This document shows, one piece after another, positions 1 to 10,384 of a DNA stretch of 64,000 nucleotides. Under the pieces are notes generated by a model. That model ran no database searches. It was not told where the DNA came from and saw only the letters and a program-made list of their open reading frames with translations. A program made the translations under genes and the position numbers. The stretch spans positions 62,001-126,000 of the forward strand of contig KV918826.1 in the NCBI GenBank assembly GCA_002049455.2, read 5' to 3'. The stretch is from Porphyra umbilicalis (taxonomy: Eukaryota > Rhodophyta > Bangiophyceae > Bangiales > Bangiaceae). Positions within the stretch are counted from its first letter, which is position 1, and each line of letters opens with the position of its first letter.

Positions 1-889
1 ATGGCGGCGGCGGCGGGGCCGCCACCCCGAGCGGCTCCGTTGGCAAGGACCCCACGGTTGCCGCCGGCGCGGCGAGCGGGGATAGCCGCGCCGTTGCCAG
101 CGATGGCAGCAGCACTAGTGGCGCCGGGAGGCACGTCCCTCCGGCCCCCGCCCCCATAGAAGTGTTGTCAACCCGCCGCCCGTGGCCGTGGGAAAAGACA
201 ACCGTCGTCGGCAGCTGCGCGATGAGCGGCTGGGGCACGGCCCCCACGGTCGACTGGCCGTCGTGCGCCGCGCCCACCAGACCGCCCGCAGAGGAACTGT
301 CGGCGGGTGGCTTCCAGGCGGGCGTATCCGCCATCGGCTGCTGGGCCGGCGGCACCCACCCACCATCACGCTGGGGCGGCGCCGCTGCCAGCGCGTCGAC
401 GGGGCGTGGCCCGTGACTGACGCCGCCCGCAGCCGCGGTGGCCGCGGTGGCGGTGGCGGCGGCGGCAGCGGCAGCAGCGGCGACGGCGGCGGGGGCGGGG
501 AGCCCCCAACCGCCCCGCGGCCGCCCCCCAGGTGAGGAGTCCGGCGACTCGGCCGGCGACCGCGACGAATCCCCAAACGGCGCCGCCGGCCATCCGCCCG
601 ACGACCGCGACGCGGCGGTGCGGCGCGACGACTCGGCGGTGCGGCGCGAGTCGGCGGTTCGCCTCGATTCGGCGGCGGCGGCGGCGGCGGGGGCGGGGGC
701 GGCGGCGAGCGCGGCGAGCGCGGCGGGTGGCAACGCTGAGGCGGCGGCGGCGGCGGCGGCGGCGGCGCCCCCTTCACTGGCGGCGCCCGTGCCGTCGCCG
801 ACGGCCGCTGCGTCGCCACTGCCGGCGGGTGCGGCGGGCGGCGGCCCGACGGCGCCGTGACCGACGAGGAAGCGGGTGAATGGCCGCAT
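1..889 (-). CDS. Partial gene, Ala/Ser/Pro-rich protein of unknown function (5' part)
   Basis: An open frame starts at an ATG at 889 and runs about 296 codons to the left edge without a stop, so the 3' part lies outside the window. Codons are strongly GC-ending, and the frame stays open through the GCC runs at 670-780 because the phase at 889, 670, 418 and 4 is the same. The product begins MRPFTRFLVGHG, then an Ala/Gly-rich stretch. Next comes a short repeat of the form RRTADS/RRTAES/RRTAAS at 590-670, then a Ser/Pro/Ala-rich linker containing WVPPAQQPMADTPAWKPP. No domain was recognised; it looks like the disordered N-terminal part of a larger protein. The N-terminal start is the first ATG in an otherwise GC-rich leader and could be moved by an intron. 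Confidence 0.5.
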   Translation of the reverse strand, partial: MRPFTRFLVGHGAVGPPPAAPAGSGDAAAVGDGTGAASEGGAAAAAAAAASALPPAALAALAAAPAPAAAAAAESRRTADSRRTAESSRRTAASRSSGGWPAAPFGDSSRSPAESPDSSPGGRPRGGWGLPAPAAVAAAAAAAAATATAATAAAGGVSHGPRPVDALAAAPPQRDGGWVPPAQQPMADTPAWKPPADSSSAGGLVGAAHDGQSTVGAVPQPLIAQLPTTVVFSHGHGRRVDNTSMGAGAGGTCLPAPLVLLPSLATARLSPLAAPAATVGSLPTEPLGVAAPPPPP

Positions 890-3480
890 CGTGCCGGCGC
901 TCGAGGGGGAAGGGAGGGCGGCGGACGGGTGCTTCCGCACGGATAGCATGCAGCTAGCGTCGGAAGGCAGGGAGCGGAGGGGGGGGGGGGGGGGGGGGGG
1001 GTGGCCCGCGGGGGCGTTGGCACCAATCCGCGCGTTGTCGCGGCTGTTTGGTTGGTCTGCACGGCGAGCGTTCACTCCCCCGGCGGTCGGCCTGGCGGTC
1101 AAAAGGCGTCGGCGCGGTAGCGCGGCGGCACGGTGGCGCGGTAGCGCGGCGGCACAGTGGCGCGGTGGCGCGGCGACGCGGCGACGCGGCGACACCGCGA
1201 CGCCGCGGTACGGTAGCGCGGCGGGCGCGGTGGCACAGCGGCGCGGGGGCACAGCGGCGCCGGGGCACGGCGGCGCGGCGGCGGCAGCACCGCGCGTCGG
1301 CGCCGGCACGCGGCGGCTGCCGGGCAGTGGGGCGACATTGGGGCGGGGGCGGTAGCGGCAGTTGCCGCGGCCGTGGTGCCTGCGCTTTTAGGCGCCCGCC
1401 CGAGCCGTCCGCCCGTCGCGAGCACCTCTGTAGGACGGAAGGGGGAGCGCGGGGGGGGGGGGGCGGATCCCCCCGGCCCCGGGCGGATTGCGCAGAGAGA
1501 AGGGGAAGGCTGCCCGCGGCCGCGTGACAGAGTGTTTGGTGAAGCGTTGGCGACGGAAAGGTGGCGTGGAGGCGCCCCCCCCCCCATGTGCCCCGCGTCA
1601 CCCGCCAGCCGCCGCCGCGACCGCGTGACCACCGCGACCTGGCCGCTAACGGGCGGCAGGTGGCAACCGCGCGGTCCACCGATGAGCGGCGGCGTGATTG
1701 GCTCGGCGGGTGCGGGCGCCGCCACGCTGCCCCCCCCGCACCCCCCCCCCCCCCACCGTACTGGTTCTGTCGTGCCAAGCGCGAGCCGAGACGAGGCGCG
1801 GTGGTGGTCCCTGCCGTGCAGGTGGCGGTTGGTGCGGCCAACCGGTCCTGCCGGCGTCGCCACAGCTGGTTCCGCCACGACACACCCAATACCGACTACG
1901 TTGTCCAATCCAAACTAGGCACGCATCTTCCTCTGCCCAATCAAACGTCGGCCTTGTTCGGTGCGACCAACCAAGTGTCGAGCACAACGAAGTGCGGTAC
2001 CGACGCCAGGCGGGCGGGCTAGGCGCGGCTTTCCACCCCCCCCTCCCCCCTCCCAACCCCTCGCGGGGGGCATTGACAAGGGCGGTCATGCGTCTACGGG
2101 GCGCGGCGCGTGCACGCGCAGCTCGACCGAAAAGACACCGTGCCGACCACAGCCGCGAAGGCGGTGGCGGGTCGCCCGCCGCCCTGTGAATCCATCCGCC
2201 CGCCCCGCGGTGCGCGGCGGGGCCGCCCCGCCGCGGGCGGTCTCGCACGCCGCTGCCGCGAGCGCCCCCTCCGCACGTCGCCTGTTACCCCAGCGGCTCG
2301 CCCCGTCGGGTGGCAAGGCGCGGCAGCTACCACCCCTGGTGTCGCGCCTGCGCCCCGGGCGGCGGGGGCGGTCGTGGTGGCGAATTTTGGGAGGACGAAA
2401 ACAGAAAACCCGTCCTCCTCCCGTCCGTGCTCCGACGTCAGCCACACGCGCGCGTGGCCAGTTGCGTAGTTGAGGACGCCCGCCGCGGCGCCTCCCTTTT
2501 GACGGCGACAATCTGGGTGCCGCCCCCAAGTGTCCGCTGCCTCGCCGCGACGGCGGGCCGGTCGGTGCCTCCGGCGGCGGCGAAGATCGCTCGTCCACCG
2601 TTGCCCAAGATGCGCCCGCGACCATGGGTAGTCAGCTCGCAGGGCAAGGGCGGCGCGCAAAGAGCATGGCCACCCTGTGCCGGTGGCTGCAGCAAAGTGT
2701 GTCAAGCGCGAGGGGGCGCCTGTGGGTGGGGGCCCATGCACGTGGCGCCCTCCCGCTGAGAGTGGCGCGGCCTCTGGCTCGTGCCGCGCACCAGCTGATA
2801 CGAGCGGCAACGCAACTGTCCCGCGCGAAGCTGCACTAGAGAGTCCCAGCGGGTCATCCGGTGGTACGCGCACAGGGGTCGACTGCGTTGCAACGCGGAC
2901 CTGTTTTCCGAGCGGCTCGTGTGGGCCGGCAAGGGCGAAATCGGCATGATGCCGCGGATGTGAGGGCCGGGGCACCCAAGGGGCAGCATGCACCCCCACG
3001 GTCAGCTGCGAAGGGGCGATCAATACGACCATTGGAGGCCCTCCTGATTGCATCGCCCCGCCTGGAGGCCCTCTCTCTCGTGCACCTCGCTCTCGTGATA
3101 ACCTATGGCCGACCAATGACGTGGGGACATCCGCTCCACCCGCGTCTTTGAGCGATTGACAATTCGAAGCCTTTTTGTCATTTTAGCCAATCATAGAGCC
3201 CCACGCGATGTGTTGGGCAAGCGAGACAGAGGTATCCGACCCAGAAGGACAGCACCCTGCTCGCCAGAGACTCGAGTGGACGGGCGCCCTCAGAGCTACT
3301 TTGCGTTCGTTCGCTTCACGCATTTTCACAGGCCCACTTGGCAGCGGGAGCAGACCGCCGGGTGCTCCCATTGGATGACCCGAGCAAAAGTGCAAGTTAC
3401 TATGGCAACTCGTTCCTTTTTGCTGTTGCCAAAAGAGGCGCGTGATGAACGCTTTTTCGCCTTGCCATGCGGCAAAAGAT
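890..3480. other. GC-rich stretch without a supportable gene
   Basis: All six frames stay open over long distances here because of base composition, but none shows a conserved motif. It contains a run of 23 G at 979-1001, about 90 bases upstream of the minus-strand start at 889, and a GC-rich minisatellite at 1107-1300. Composition falls towards ordinary levels after about 1860. It probably includes the 5' flank of the gene at 1-889. Confidence 0.5.
1107..1300. repeat. GC-rich degenerate minisatellite
   Basis: Repeated short units built on gcgcggcggcac, ggtggcgcggtagc and gcggcgacgc follow each other in degenerate tandem order. This explains the long but uninformative open frames on both strands. 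Confidence 0.7.
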
Positions 3481-3699
3481 GGTGACTAAATGACATGCTT
3501 CCATCGACGCCCGACCCCCAATGGACGCGGACGCCGAGAGACAAAGCCGGGGGAGCGGGAAGGGTTGGGAAACCGGAGAAACCTCTCCGACCCCCCGCCC
3601 AGCGCAGTTGCCTGCAGCGGTCGCTCAACGTGTGGCCCCACGAGGGTGCGTGGGGCGCGCCGCGGATGGATGGCTGGCTCCCCGACCGCCGTGATGGCG

Positions 3700-4030
3700 G
3701 CGCAGGTACTAGCGTGCCCCCGATGCGGCACCTGTGTGTCGCCCACGTACGCAAAGCTCTCACGAGGGTCCCCACTCGTTCCCCTACAGCTTCCCGCACC
3801 ACGTGGTGTGCGTCTGCACAGCATGCGGCCGCCGCTGCCGGTTACCTGGCGGCGCGGCAGCGTCGAGCGGCCCGCGTCGGCAAGGCGAGTGCCTCTGCTC
3901 TGCTGCGCCGCGGACGGGTGGGCCTTCTTTTTGTCGAGCCCTTTGAGTGGGTATGGTTCTGGGGGCACGTGCCCCGGTTGCGGCCGCGTTTGCAACCACA
4001 CCTCACCAGACGCTTGTTTTCGTCCCGACG
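3700..4030 (+). other. Cysteine-pair cluster, possible zinc-finger coding remnant
   Basis: Three short Cys clusters occur on the plus strand: ACPRCGTC near 3713, CVCTACGRRC near 3808 and CPGCGRVC near 3970. They do not lie in one frame. The first and third are in one frame and the second in another, so a single uninterrupted zinc-finger protein is not shown. They could be exons or a degraded gene, or chance in a GC-rich stretch where TGC is frequent. No family could be named. Confidence 0.2.
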
Positions 4031-4325
4031 GAAGGCGCGGGCACCCCATCCTCTCCGCGGCGGCCACCGGTAGCGCGACTTTCATATTGTCTATGGCAGT
4101 TGCGAGGTGCGAACGGAGTTCGAGAAACACAAGAGACAAGACGTCTGTCTACCACATGGTCGGGGACGGGGGGGTTTCGGCTGCAGGACATCAAGAAAAA
4201 GGCCGACCCCCACCCTCCCCCCCACTCCCGATCGACGGACGGGCGGCTTTCCCCTTCCTTTCGGTTGATCGACGGGCGTCTTCCCCGGTCGATGGACGGG
4301 CGGCTGCCCCCCCCCCCACCAAGTC

Positions 4326-4745
4326 CTACGCTTTACCCGGGCTCGCCCCCCCGTACACATCCCCATCCTCCCCTGCCTCGGCTTCCACGTCGGCGGGGTC
4401 CTTGCCCGGGTTGTCCTCGGCCTCCCGTAGCGCGTCCGCCTCGACTTGCCGCCGCACCTGGTCCGCCTCCCCCGCGTCCACGTCGACGGAAACCCCATAG
4501 TCGTTGCGAGGGGGGGTTTCCCCGCCGAGTGTGCCGCCCCCACCTCCCGTCGCCGCGTCCGCGGTCGCCCACCGCGGCCGCACGCCCGCCGTTGCGGCGG
4601 TAGCAGCGACAGCGGCCACGTAGCAGCCCGGACGGGGATGGCCCCGTGGTGCCATTGCCACCGCTGCCGACGATGTTGCGGGGAGGGAAAGGGCGCCGAC
4701 GAGGCCGCCCGTGCGTCTGGCCGCCGCCGCCGCCACGCGCAGCAT
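4326..4745 (-). CDS. Small protein with organelle-targeting-like N terminus, unknown function
   Basis: This ORF of 139 residues starts at the ATG at 4745 and has GC-ending codons. The N terminus (MLRVAAAAARRTGG...) is rich in Ala and Arg with no acidic residue for about 60 residues, as expected of a mitochondrial or plastid presequence. The C-terminal half is acidic and polar, with the segments EADQVRRQVEADALREAEDN and DPADVEAEAGEDGDVYGG, and looks disordered or helical. The frame is also open upstream to 5234, but the part before 4745 does not look coding, so the internal ATG is preferred. No family was recognised. Between it and the kinase gene there is about 740 bases without a supportable gene. 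Confidence 0.45.
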   Translation of the reverse strand: MLRVAAAAARRTGGLVGALSLPATSSAAVAMAPRGHPRPGCYVAAVAATAATAGVRPRWATADAATGGGGGTLGGETPPRNDYGVSVDVDAGEADQVRRQVEADALREAEDNPGKDPADVEAEAGEDGDVYGGASPGKA

Positions 4746-5484
4746 GTTGGATGGAGATCGCAAGCAATGAGAAGAAAGGGCACCACGCCGGGTTCTCAAA
4801 CACGAGTGGAGGGGCGGGGGGGGATACACGGTGCAAGGGGTGGGGCGAAGCGCCAATGTCGCAATCAACCGGGCGAGGCGGATGTGGCAAAGCGCGAGAG
4901 CGGGGCGACGGTGGGGCCGGCGGCTGGGATGCCGGAGGAACCTGTCGTCATGCACCGATGTCAACGTGACGACGGGGTGGGCAGGGGAAAGGGCAAGCAA
5001 GCGCCGCGCCGAGTCAATGTCCCAGTCCTTTGTCCCACAAGTTGCGGGGAGCGACGTCCTCGTCTCGGTGGCTGGTTCCGGTCGACTTGCACACGCACGG
5101 TGGAATTGCTGCACGAGTGGCGAATGCATGCGGTGGGGCCATGCTGCCGCCACGCCCCTCGTGTGTGCAGAACGACCAGCCCACGCGCGCATGCCGGTGT
5201 GTCTCGCACGCACGCGGGCACTGTGTACATGCAAAACGCGGACGTGTGAGCCATGTGGATCTATTGCCTGTGGGCAAGTCGCTTGGACTTGTCCTTCTCA
5301 AAGGGGCTTTGTCACACGCCCATGGGCAAGTTCGTTTCGAGAAACAGATCGTGCGCTTCTCTCCAAGTCGCAAGTCGAGCGCGTCTCACGAGTCGCGGTG
5401 TCCCTGCCAGCGTGATCGTGGTCCTGTTCCTTTTTTTTCTTTCGTTGCTTCCTCTTTCTCTGCTGCTGTGGCCGACGCTGCCAC
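4746..5484. other. Intergenic, no gene seen
   Basis: This lies between the 5' end of the small minus-strand gene and the stop of pyridoxal kinase. Overlapping open frames on both strands carry no motif. It should hold the 3' UTR of the kinase and the 5' flank of the small gene. Confidence 0.5.
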
Positions 5485-6655
5485 TCACGCCTCCCGCCCC
5501 GGCACCTCCCGCACCGTCACGAGCCCCTCGGGGGGACACACGACCTCCCCGAGGCTGGCGACGAGCGCCAGCTCGGGGGGCGGCCGGCGCTTGGCGGGCG
5601 CGCCGCCGTCCCCCCCCCCCCCCCGCTGCGTCCCCCCCCCCCCCCCCCCCTCCGCCGCCACCGCCGCCGCCGCCGCCCCCCCACCGCCGCCGCCGCCCGG
5701 TCGCACGTGCGCCGCAGCACCGCAGCGACGGTGGCCATCGCGCGCGCCGCCGCCGTGCGCAGCGGCGCCGCGTCGCCCGCGTCGGCGGCAATGGCCGCCC
5801 ACGCAAGCACCAGCGCCGCCGCCATATCCCCCGCGCCCGTGTAGGCACCCGGCAGCCGCGGGGCGTCGACGGCCCACCGGTGGCGCCCGCCCGCCGCGGA
5901 CACGAGCATCGTCACCACCCCGACGCCGCCGTCACCCGTGTCACCAGGTCCGTCGCCGTCGCCCGGCGGGGCCGCCCCCGCCGGCAGCAGCGGCAGCGGC
6001 GGCGGCGGGTTGAGGCTCGTCACCACAATCGTGTCGACGCCCGTCGAGTCGTGGAGCACGCTGGCGGCGGCAAAGGCCGACGCCTCGTCCGAGATGCCCC
6101 CGGCGACGCCCGCCAAGAGGCCGAGCTCAAACGCGTTGGGCGTCGCGACCGCCGCGAGCGGCAGCACCTCCTCCCGATAGATGGCGACGAGCTCCTCGGG
6201 CACGTACAGCCGCCCGCCGTCGCCGAGCACCGGGTCACACACGTAGATGAGGCCCGGCGAGGCGGCGGCCAATCGCCGCCGCGTATCCACCACCCCCCGC
6301 AGGAAGGACGCGGACCCAATGTAGCCCGTCAGCAGGTGGGTGACGCCGCCGAGCAGACCATTGACGGCGAGGCCGTCGGTTAGGTTGGCGAGCGCGGCGC
6401 CAGAGAGGACCTCCCCGCGAAAGCCCGCCGGGTAGCCCGTGTGGTTGGAGAACTGAACGCTGTTGACGGCGTCCACGTCAAAGCCGAGCACCTGCAGGGG
6501 GAGGACGGTCGCCCGCTGGCCAACCGTGCCGGAAACGACGTGGGATTGGATGGAGAGGACGCGGCCGCGGGGGAGGTGGGGGGGGGGGGGGCACCGGGAG
6601 GAAATGTCGCCGCCGTCAGCGGCGCACTCGGTAGGGGAGGTGGGGGTGGCGTCAT
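5485..6655 (-). CDS. PDXK: Pyridoxal kinase
   Basis: It phosphorylates pyridoxal, pyridoxine and pyridoxamine with ATP in the vitamin B6 salvage pathway, probably in the cytosol. The core begins RVLSIQSHVVSGTVGQRA (near 6563), followed by NSVQFSNHTGYP, the signature of pyridoxal kinases. CDPVLGDGGRLYVPEELV and ATPNAFELGLLAG follow, then the PGAYTGAGDMAAAL anion-hole/catalytic Asp loop. The C-terminal strand ELALVASLGEVV...GLVTVREV ends at a stop at 5485. These three parts lie in three frames. The likely ATG at 6655 (context gccgccATGA) is in one, the core in a second and the C terminus in a third, with changes at the G14 run 6578-6591 and the C15/C19 runs 5610-5650. Sequencing error in homopolymers is likelier than a broken gene. 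Length, about 390 residues, exceeds the usual 310 because of Gly/Ala/Pro inserts. Confidence 0.85.
5610..5650. repeat. Two poly-C runs (15 and 19) inside the kinase gene
   Basis: Runs of C at 5610-5624 and 5632-5650 sit where the coding frame of the kinase changes between its core and its C-terminal strand. Confidence 0.9.
6578..6591. repeat. Poly-G run (14) near the start of the kinase gene
   Basis: The run separates the frame of the best ATG (6655) from the frame of the conserved kinase core that begins near 6563. Confidence 0.9.
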
Positions 6656-6992
6656 GGCGGCTGCTAGAGGGGGCGGGTGTCGTCCGCCGTCGCGGCCGGG
6701 GCGGGCGGAGCCGGTCTTCGACACCAGGAGGGGGGGGGGTGGGCAGTGGAGCGCTTGGCGCAGGAGACCCCAGGCGATCCTTGGGGAAAAGACGGACACG
6801 GGGGGTGCGAATGCAGTGGCGGAGCGGGAGGAAGTGGGGGAGGGGGGTGGCCAAGAGAGTCCCAACGGCCGCATCGGCAGAAAGGGCGGCGGGTGACGGT
6901 GAGTGGCAGAGTCCTCGGTGGCGTCCATCGCTGGTGGTCAAGCGAGGCGATGACAAGAGAGGCGTTTCCATCCATGGAGGCGGTCGACCTCC

Positions 6993-7024
6993 GTGATATT
7001 CCGTGGCCGGCCACGGAATATCAC
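6993..7024. repeat. Perfect 32-bp palindrome between divergent genes
   Basis: The left arm gtgatattccgtggcc is followed directly by its reverse complement, with no spacer. It lies about 340 bases upstream of the kinase ATG and 1.27 kb upstream of the SPT2-like ATG. It may be a dimeric protein-binding site or the relic of a foldback element; the sequence does not tell which. Confidence 0.9.
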
Positions 7025-8022
7025 AGACCAACAGAAAAGACAATACTCAACTCTAAACGTCGTGGAGATGTTCATCCGTTTCCTATTAATTTCGAGCCCT
7101 AGAGTTGCTTGAGACTCAATTCCACTGTACACATCCAGGATGGCCTGGATTCAGAGTCTGCTTTGGGCGACCCCATTGGTCCACGTATGATTTAGCAATT
7201 GCATGCACGCTGCGCATGCCACATTTTGGTGGTCAGCAGTCTGAACAGTATGTACATATCCGGTTGTGCCGAGAATCGGCCTTCCTGGCACTGTGGACCC
7301 GGGAAAAAGTTATTTCCGGTCGCGGCACGCATATTGTAGCCCACCTGTTCCTACATGCTTGTCATGTGCGTCAGGTTGCGACATAAGCGGATACTGACTG
7401 TAGTCGACCACAGACTTCAGCCTTGCCGCGCTCTCTGTTTTGTGATTGGTCTTTCTAGTTGATTGACCAGGCTTTCACCACCTCACACTGGGCCCGATCG
7501 ATGCTTTGTTGCAAAAGTTACTGATTTTAGGTGGGGTCCAGCGTCCTCAAGCGGGTCCACTTGATGCGAAAATACCTCCTGGGTGCCGTGCAGATGTCAG
7601 GAGGACGGGGTCGCGGAGAGGCCACACCCAGCTTATTTGTCGGTGACGTGGCCCCCCTTCAGATGGCCCACCAGCGTGCCCTGCGCCGGCCCAGCGGCCA
7701 CGAGGTGCTGCTGGCGGTGGTTCTGGCAGGCACCAAAACGGCCCCCCCTCCTCATCCGCTTGTTGCTCCACGCCACCACCACGGACGGGGCCGTGTGTTG
7801 CGTGCATCCCGGCCGCGCTTCCGGTGCGCTCCGCACCGGCCGACGCACGCGCACGCGGGCCGGCGACGCGTCCGCTGCCGCGGCGGCGTCGGCGGCGGCC
7901 GGCGGCGCCGGCGACGGGCGTGCCTCGTGCGTTGGCGGACGAGCTGGGACGGACGAGCTGGTACGGACGGTTTCTGCCGCCTCCCTCTCCCGCCCGTCTG
8001 GTGCCCCTCTGGCCGTGCTCAA
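7025..8022. other. Divergent intergenic region
   Basis: This lies between the kinase and the SPT2-like gene. GC drops to ordinary levels at 7030-7530, then rises. No conserved coding motif was seen. The two genes' upstream regions must lie here. Confidence 0.5.
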
Positions 8023-8130
8023 TTGTTTTCTCGTCTGTTTTTTTCTTCTTGCACCTCCTTTTCTCTCTCTCTTCTTGCGTGGAATTTTATCTGTTTCTCC
8101 TTTCTCTGTCTTGGTCTCTTTTTGCTGCAA
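8023..8130 (+). promoter_or_regulatory. Pyrimidine-rich leader upstream of the SPT2-like gene
   Basis: A T/C-rich stretch (ttttttcttcttgcacctcc, ctctctctcttcttgcgtgg and similar) stands 160-270 bases upstream of the ATG at 8292, on the coding strand. It could be part of the 5' UTR or core promoter, or the end of a leader intron; no TATA box is obvious. Confidence 0.3.
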
Positions 8131-8291
8131 CTTTGGTGGCACGCTTGCTCGGGTGCGTACCGCTGTCCGCGACGTGCCGCTGCCGCCGCCGCACGGCGCT
8201 CTCCCCCCCTCGCGGCGTCTCCGGTGTTCCTTTTGCTTCCTCCTCCATATTCCCATTCCCTTTTGTGGCCACCCCCCGTACCGCGGGCGCC

Positions 8292-9785
8292 ATGGATTTG
8301 GCCACCCGCCTCCTCCAGCGCCTCCAAACCAAGCGTGCGGTCACCGCCACCCAAGCCGCGGCGGCGCGCAGCCGTGCCGCCGCGTCGGCCGCCGCCGCCT
8401 CTGCCGCCGCCGCGACCACGTCGGTGGCGCAAGCGCGGGCGGCTGCGGCCGCCGCCCGCCCGGCATCGTCCTCGTCGAGCGGCCGGCGCGTCGTTCCCGG
8501 CGGCGGCGGGGGCGCCAATGCCCGCGGTCGCTCCTCCACCCCGCGCCGCGCCCCATCCTCGAGCGGCGGGGGCCCCGCGTCGGCCCCCCGCCGATCGTCG
8601 AGCGGCGGCGGCGATGGCAGCCGCCCCCGCCACCACCGGCCGCCTGCGCCCAGCGACCATTCCCCGCCGCGGTCGTCGCGCCCGCGGGTGATTCCCCTCT
8701 CCAAGCGGGCGCCCAATGACTTTGGGGACATCCTCCCAAACTTCCGCAGCGGCATGGACAAGAAGTATGTCGAGTCGGCGTCGGCGGCCACGCAGGAGTA
8801 CTTGGCAGACAAGCGGAAGGAGGAGGCGCGCAAGCGCCGCGCCGAAGCCACCCGCGCGCGGGAGCGGGAGGCGGAGCGCGCCGCCGCGGCCAATGGCAGC
8901 AGTGGTGGCGGTGCCGCGGCCAATGGCAGCGGCAAGGGCGTGCCGTCGAGCGCCCGGGCCGGCGGCGGGCGGGGCGGTAGAGCCGACGGGGCAGGCGGGG
9001 GCGACCCGCGGGGTGGCCGCCCACCGGTCCCGGCGGGCCGGTCCGGCGGCGGCGGGGCGGCGGGCCCCGCGCACGGGCGGCCCAGCGGGCGGCCGTCGGG
9101 CGGCGGCGGCGGCTCCAGCAAGGGCAAACTCCCCGCCGCCGCCGCGGCCCCGCCGCCGCCGCCGCCCGTCTCGAATGCCAAGCTCAAACTTGAGGAGCGC
9201 CTCGCGTCCATGCGTGCCACCGCCGCAGCGACGGCACGGTCGTCGCGGAAGCGCACCCGCTCCCCCGACGGCTTTATCGACGACGCGCGGTTGGAGCGCA
9301 AGGGCCCGCCGCGCGGCCGCCGGCGCCCCGACTCGGATTCGGAGGAGGAGGAGGTAGACGACTATGACGGCCGCCGGCGGCGTGGCGGGGCGGGCCGCTT
9401 GGGCGCCCGTGGCCACGACGACCGGGACGCGCGCGGCGACCGAAGCGACCGCGGGGGCGACCGGGATCGGGGTGGCGGCTCGCGCGGCCGCAACAAGCGC
9501 CGCTCCCGCTACTCGGATGAGTCTGAAGAGGAGGAAGAGGAGGAGCCGGGCTTCCGCCCCGGCGCCATTGCCGAGTGGATGGCCCGCCAGCGCGGCGGTT
9601 CCCGCGTGCGCTACCCGGTGGATGATGACGATGACTTGGACGATGACGAGGAGCTGACGGGCTTTGAGGCGCAAGAGGCAGAGGAGGAACGCTCCCGCCG
9701 CATTGCCGAGAAGGAGGACAAGCGGGAGCGGGAGCGGGAGAAGCGGCACGCGGCGGACAAGCGGCGGCGGCTCGGCTACGCCTAA
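8292..9785 (+). CDS. SPT2-like chromatin protein (histone chaperone family)
   Basis: The ATG at 8292 (context gggcgccATGG) opens 497 residues. Residues 1-140 are Ala/Ser/Arg-rich. A conserved-looking segment, PNDFGDILPNFRSGMDKKYV, follows near residue 143, then a helix rich in Lys/Arg/Glu, Gly/Ala linkers and several acidic runs. The last 80 residues match the SPT2 C-terminal pattern: IAEWMARQRGG, then YPVDDDDDLDDDEELTGFEA, then EEERSRRIAEKEDKRERERE and a basic tail. In SPT2 this region binds H3-H4 and acts in transcription-coupled nucleosome handling in the nucleus. The residue that is usually aromatic in the M-F/Y-x-Y motif is not obvious, so this may be a divergent member or merely a similar acidic/basic protein. 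It is convergent with the flippase gene downstream. Confidence 0.55.
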   Translation: MDLATRLLQRLQTKRAVTATQAAAARSRAAASAAAASAAAATTSVAQARAAAAAARPASSSSSGRRVVPGGGGGANARGRSSTPRRAPSSSGGGPASAPRRSSSGGGDGSRPRHHRPPAPSDHSPPRSSRPRVIPLSKRAPNDFGDILPNFRSGMDKKYVESASAATQEYLADKRKEEARKRRAEATRAREREAERAAAANGSSGGGAAANGSGKGVPSSARAGGGRGGRADGAGGGDPRGGRPPVPAGRSGGGGAAGPAHGRPSGRPSGGGGGSSKGKLPAAAAAPPPPPPVSNAKLKLEERLASMRATAAATARSSRKRTRSPDGFIDDARLERKGPPRGRRRPDSDSEEEEVDDYDGRRRRGGAGRLGARGHDDRDARGDRSDRGGDRDRGGGSRGRNKRRSRYSDESEEEEEEEPGFRPGAIAEWMARQRGGSRVRYPVDDDDDLDDDEELTGFEAQEAEEERSRRIAEKEDKREREREKRHAADKRRRLGYA

Positions 9786-10384
9786 AGCCGGGGATGTTGT
9801 GGGTGGCGTGGTTTGGGGGGCGCGTGGCGCGCAGCCGGCGACCTATGTTGGCGTTGGTCTCTCCAGTCATTCTTCCCTTTTTATGGTCTGGTCCGTGGCG
9901 CGCTGTTGACGGTCGAGGTAATTTTTTTGGTGCTCCTCACGTTGGACTCCACAGTGCGGACAAAGCTTGTGGCACAGGACGCGACACACCAGGGTGTCCG
10001 CACGTCTCGTCACGTCAACCGCGACGTTGTAGAGGGCAGATTCAGGCGCAGCTGCTGTACAATGAAGTCCTTTTTTTGTTCTTCAATCATTGCCGTGGTC
10101 AGCCACGAATGCAGGCAAGCGAACACCCCCACAGGCCGCGGCTCAGCACCCAACGACCACCGCCTATGTACAAGAAAATGGGTGGCCAACCGGCGACGCG
10201 AGGAGCACCCCATGACGGGCGGCGGCGCGCCGACAGCGGCTCTGCCACGGTCCGCGCGGGGGTGCACCCCGCGCGAGGCGCGACCGGCGCAACGTCACGC
10301 TGGAACGCACGGACAGCAGGGGCCGCACGCGCCGGCCAGGCCGGCCCGGCCTCTGTCGCCACCACCCCCCCCCCCCCCCCCCCC
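9786..10384. other. Convergent intergenic region
   Basis: This lies between the stop codons of the SPT2-like gene and the flippase and holds both 3' UTRs. It ends in a run of 20 C (10365-10384) that directly abuts the flippase stop codon. No gene was seen. Confidence 0.6.

Noticed and set aside
1099-2250. Long minus-strand ORFs of 200-310 codons in the first 3 kb
   Set aside because: Arg/Pro/Ala-rich, mutually overlapping in several frames, with no motif; the result of base composition.
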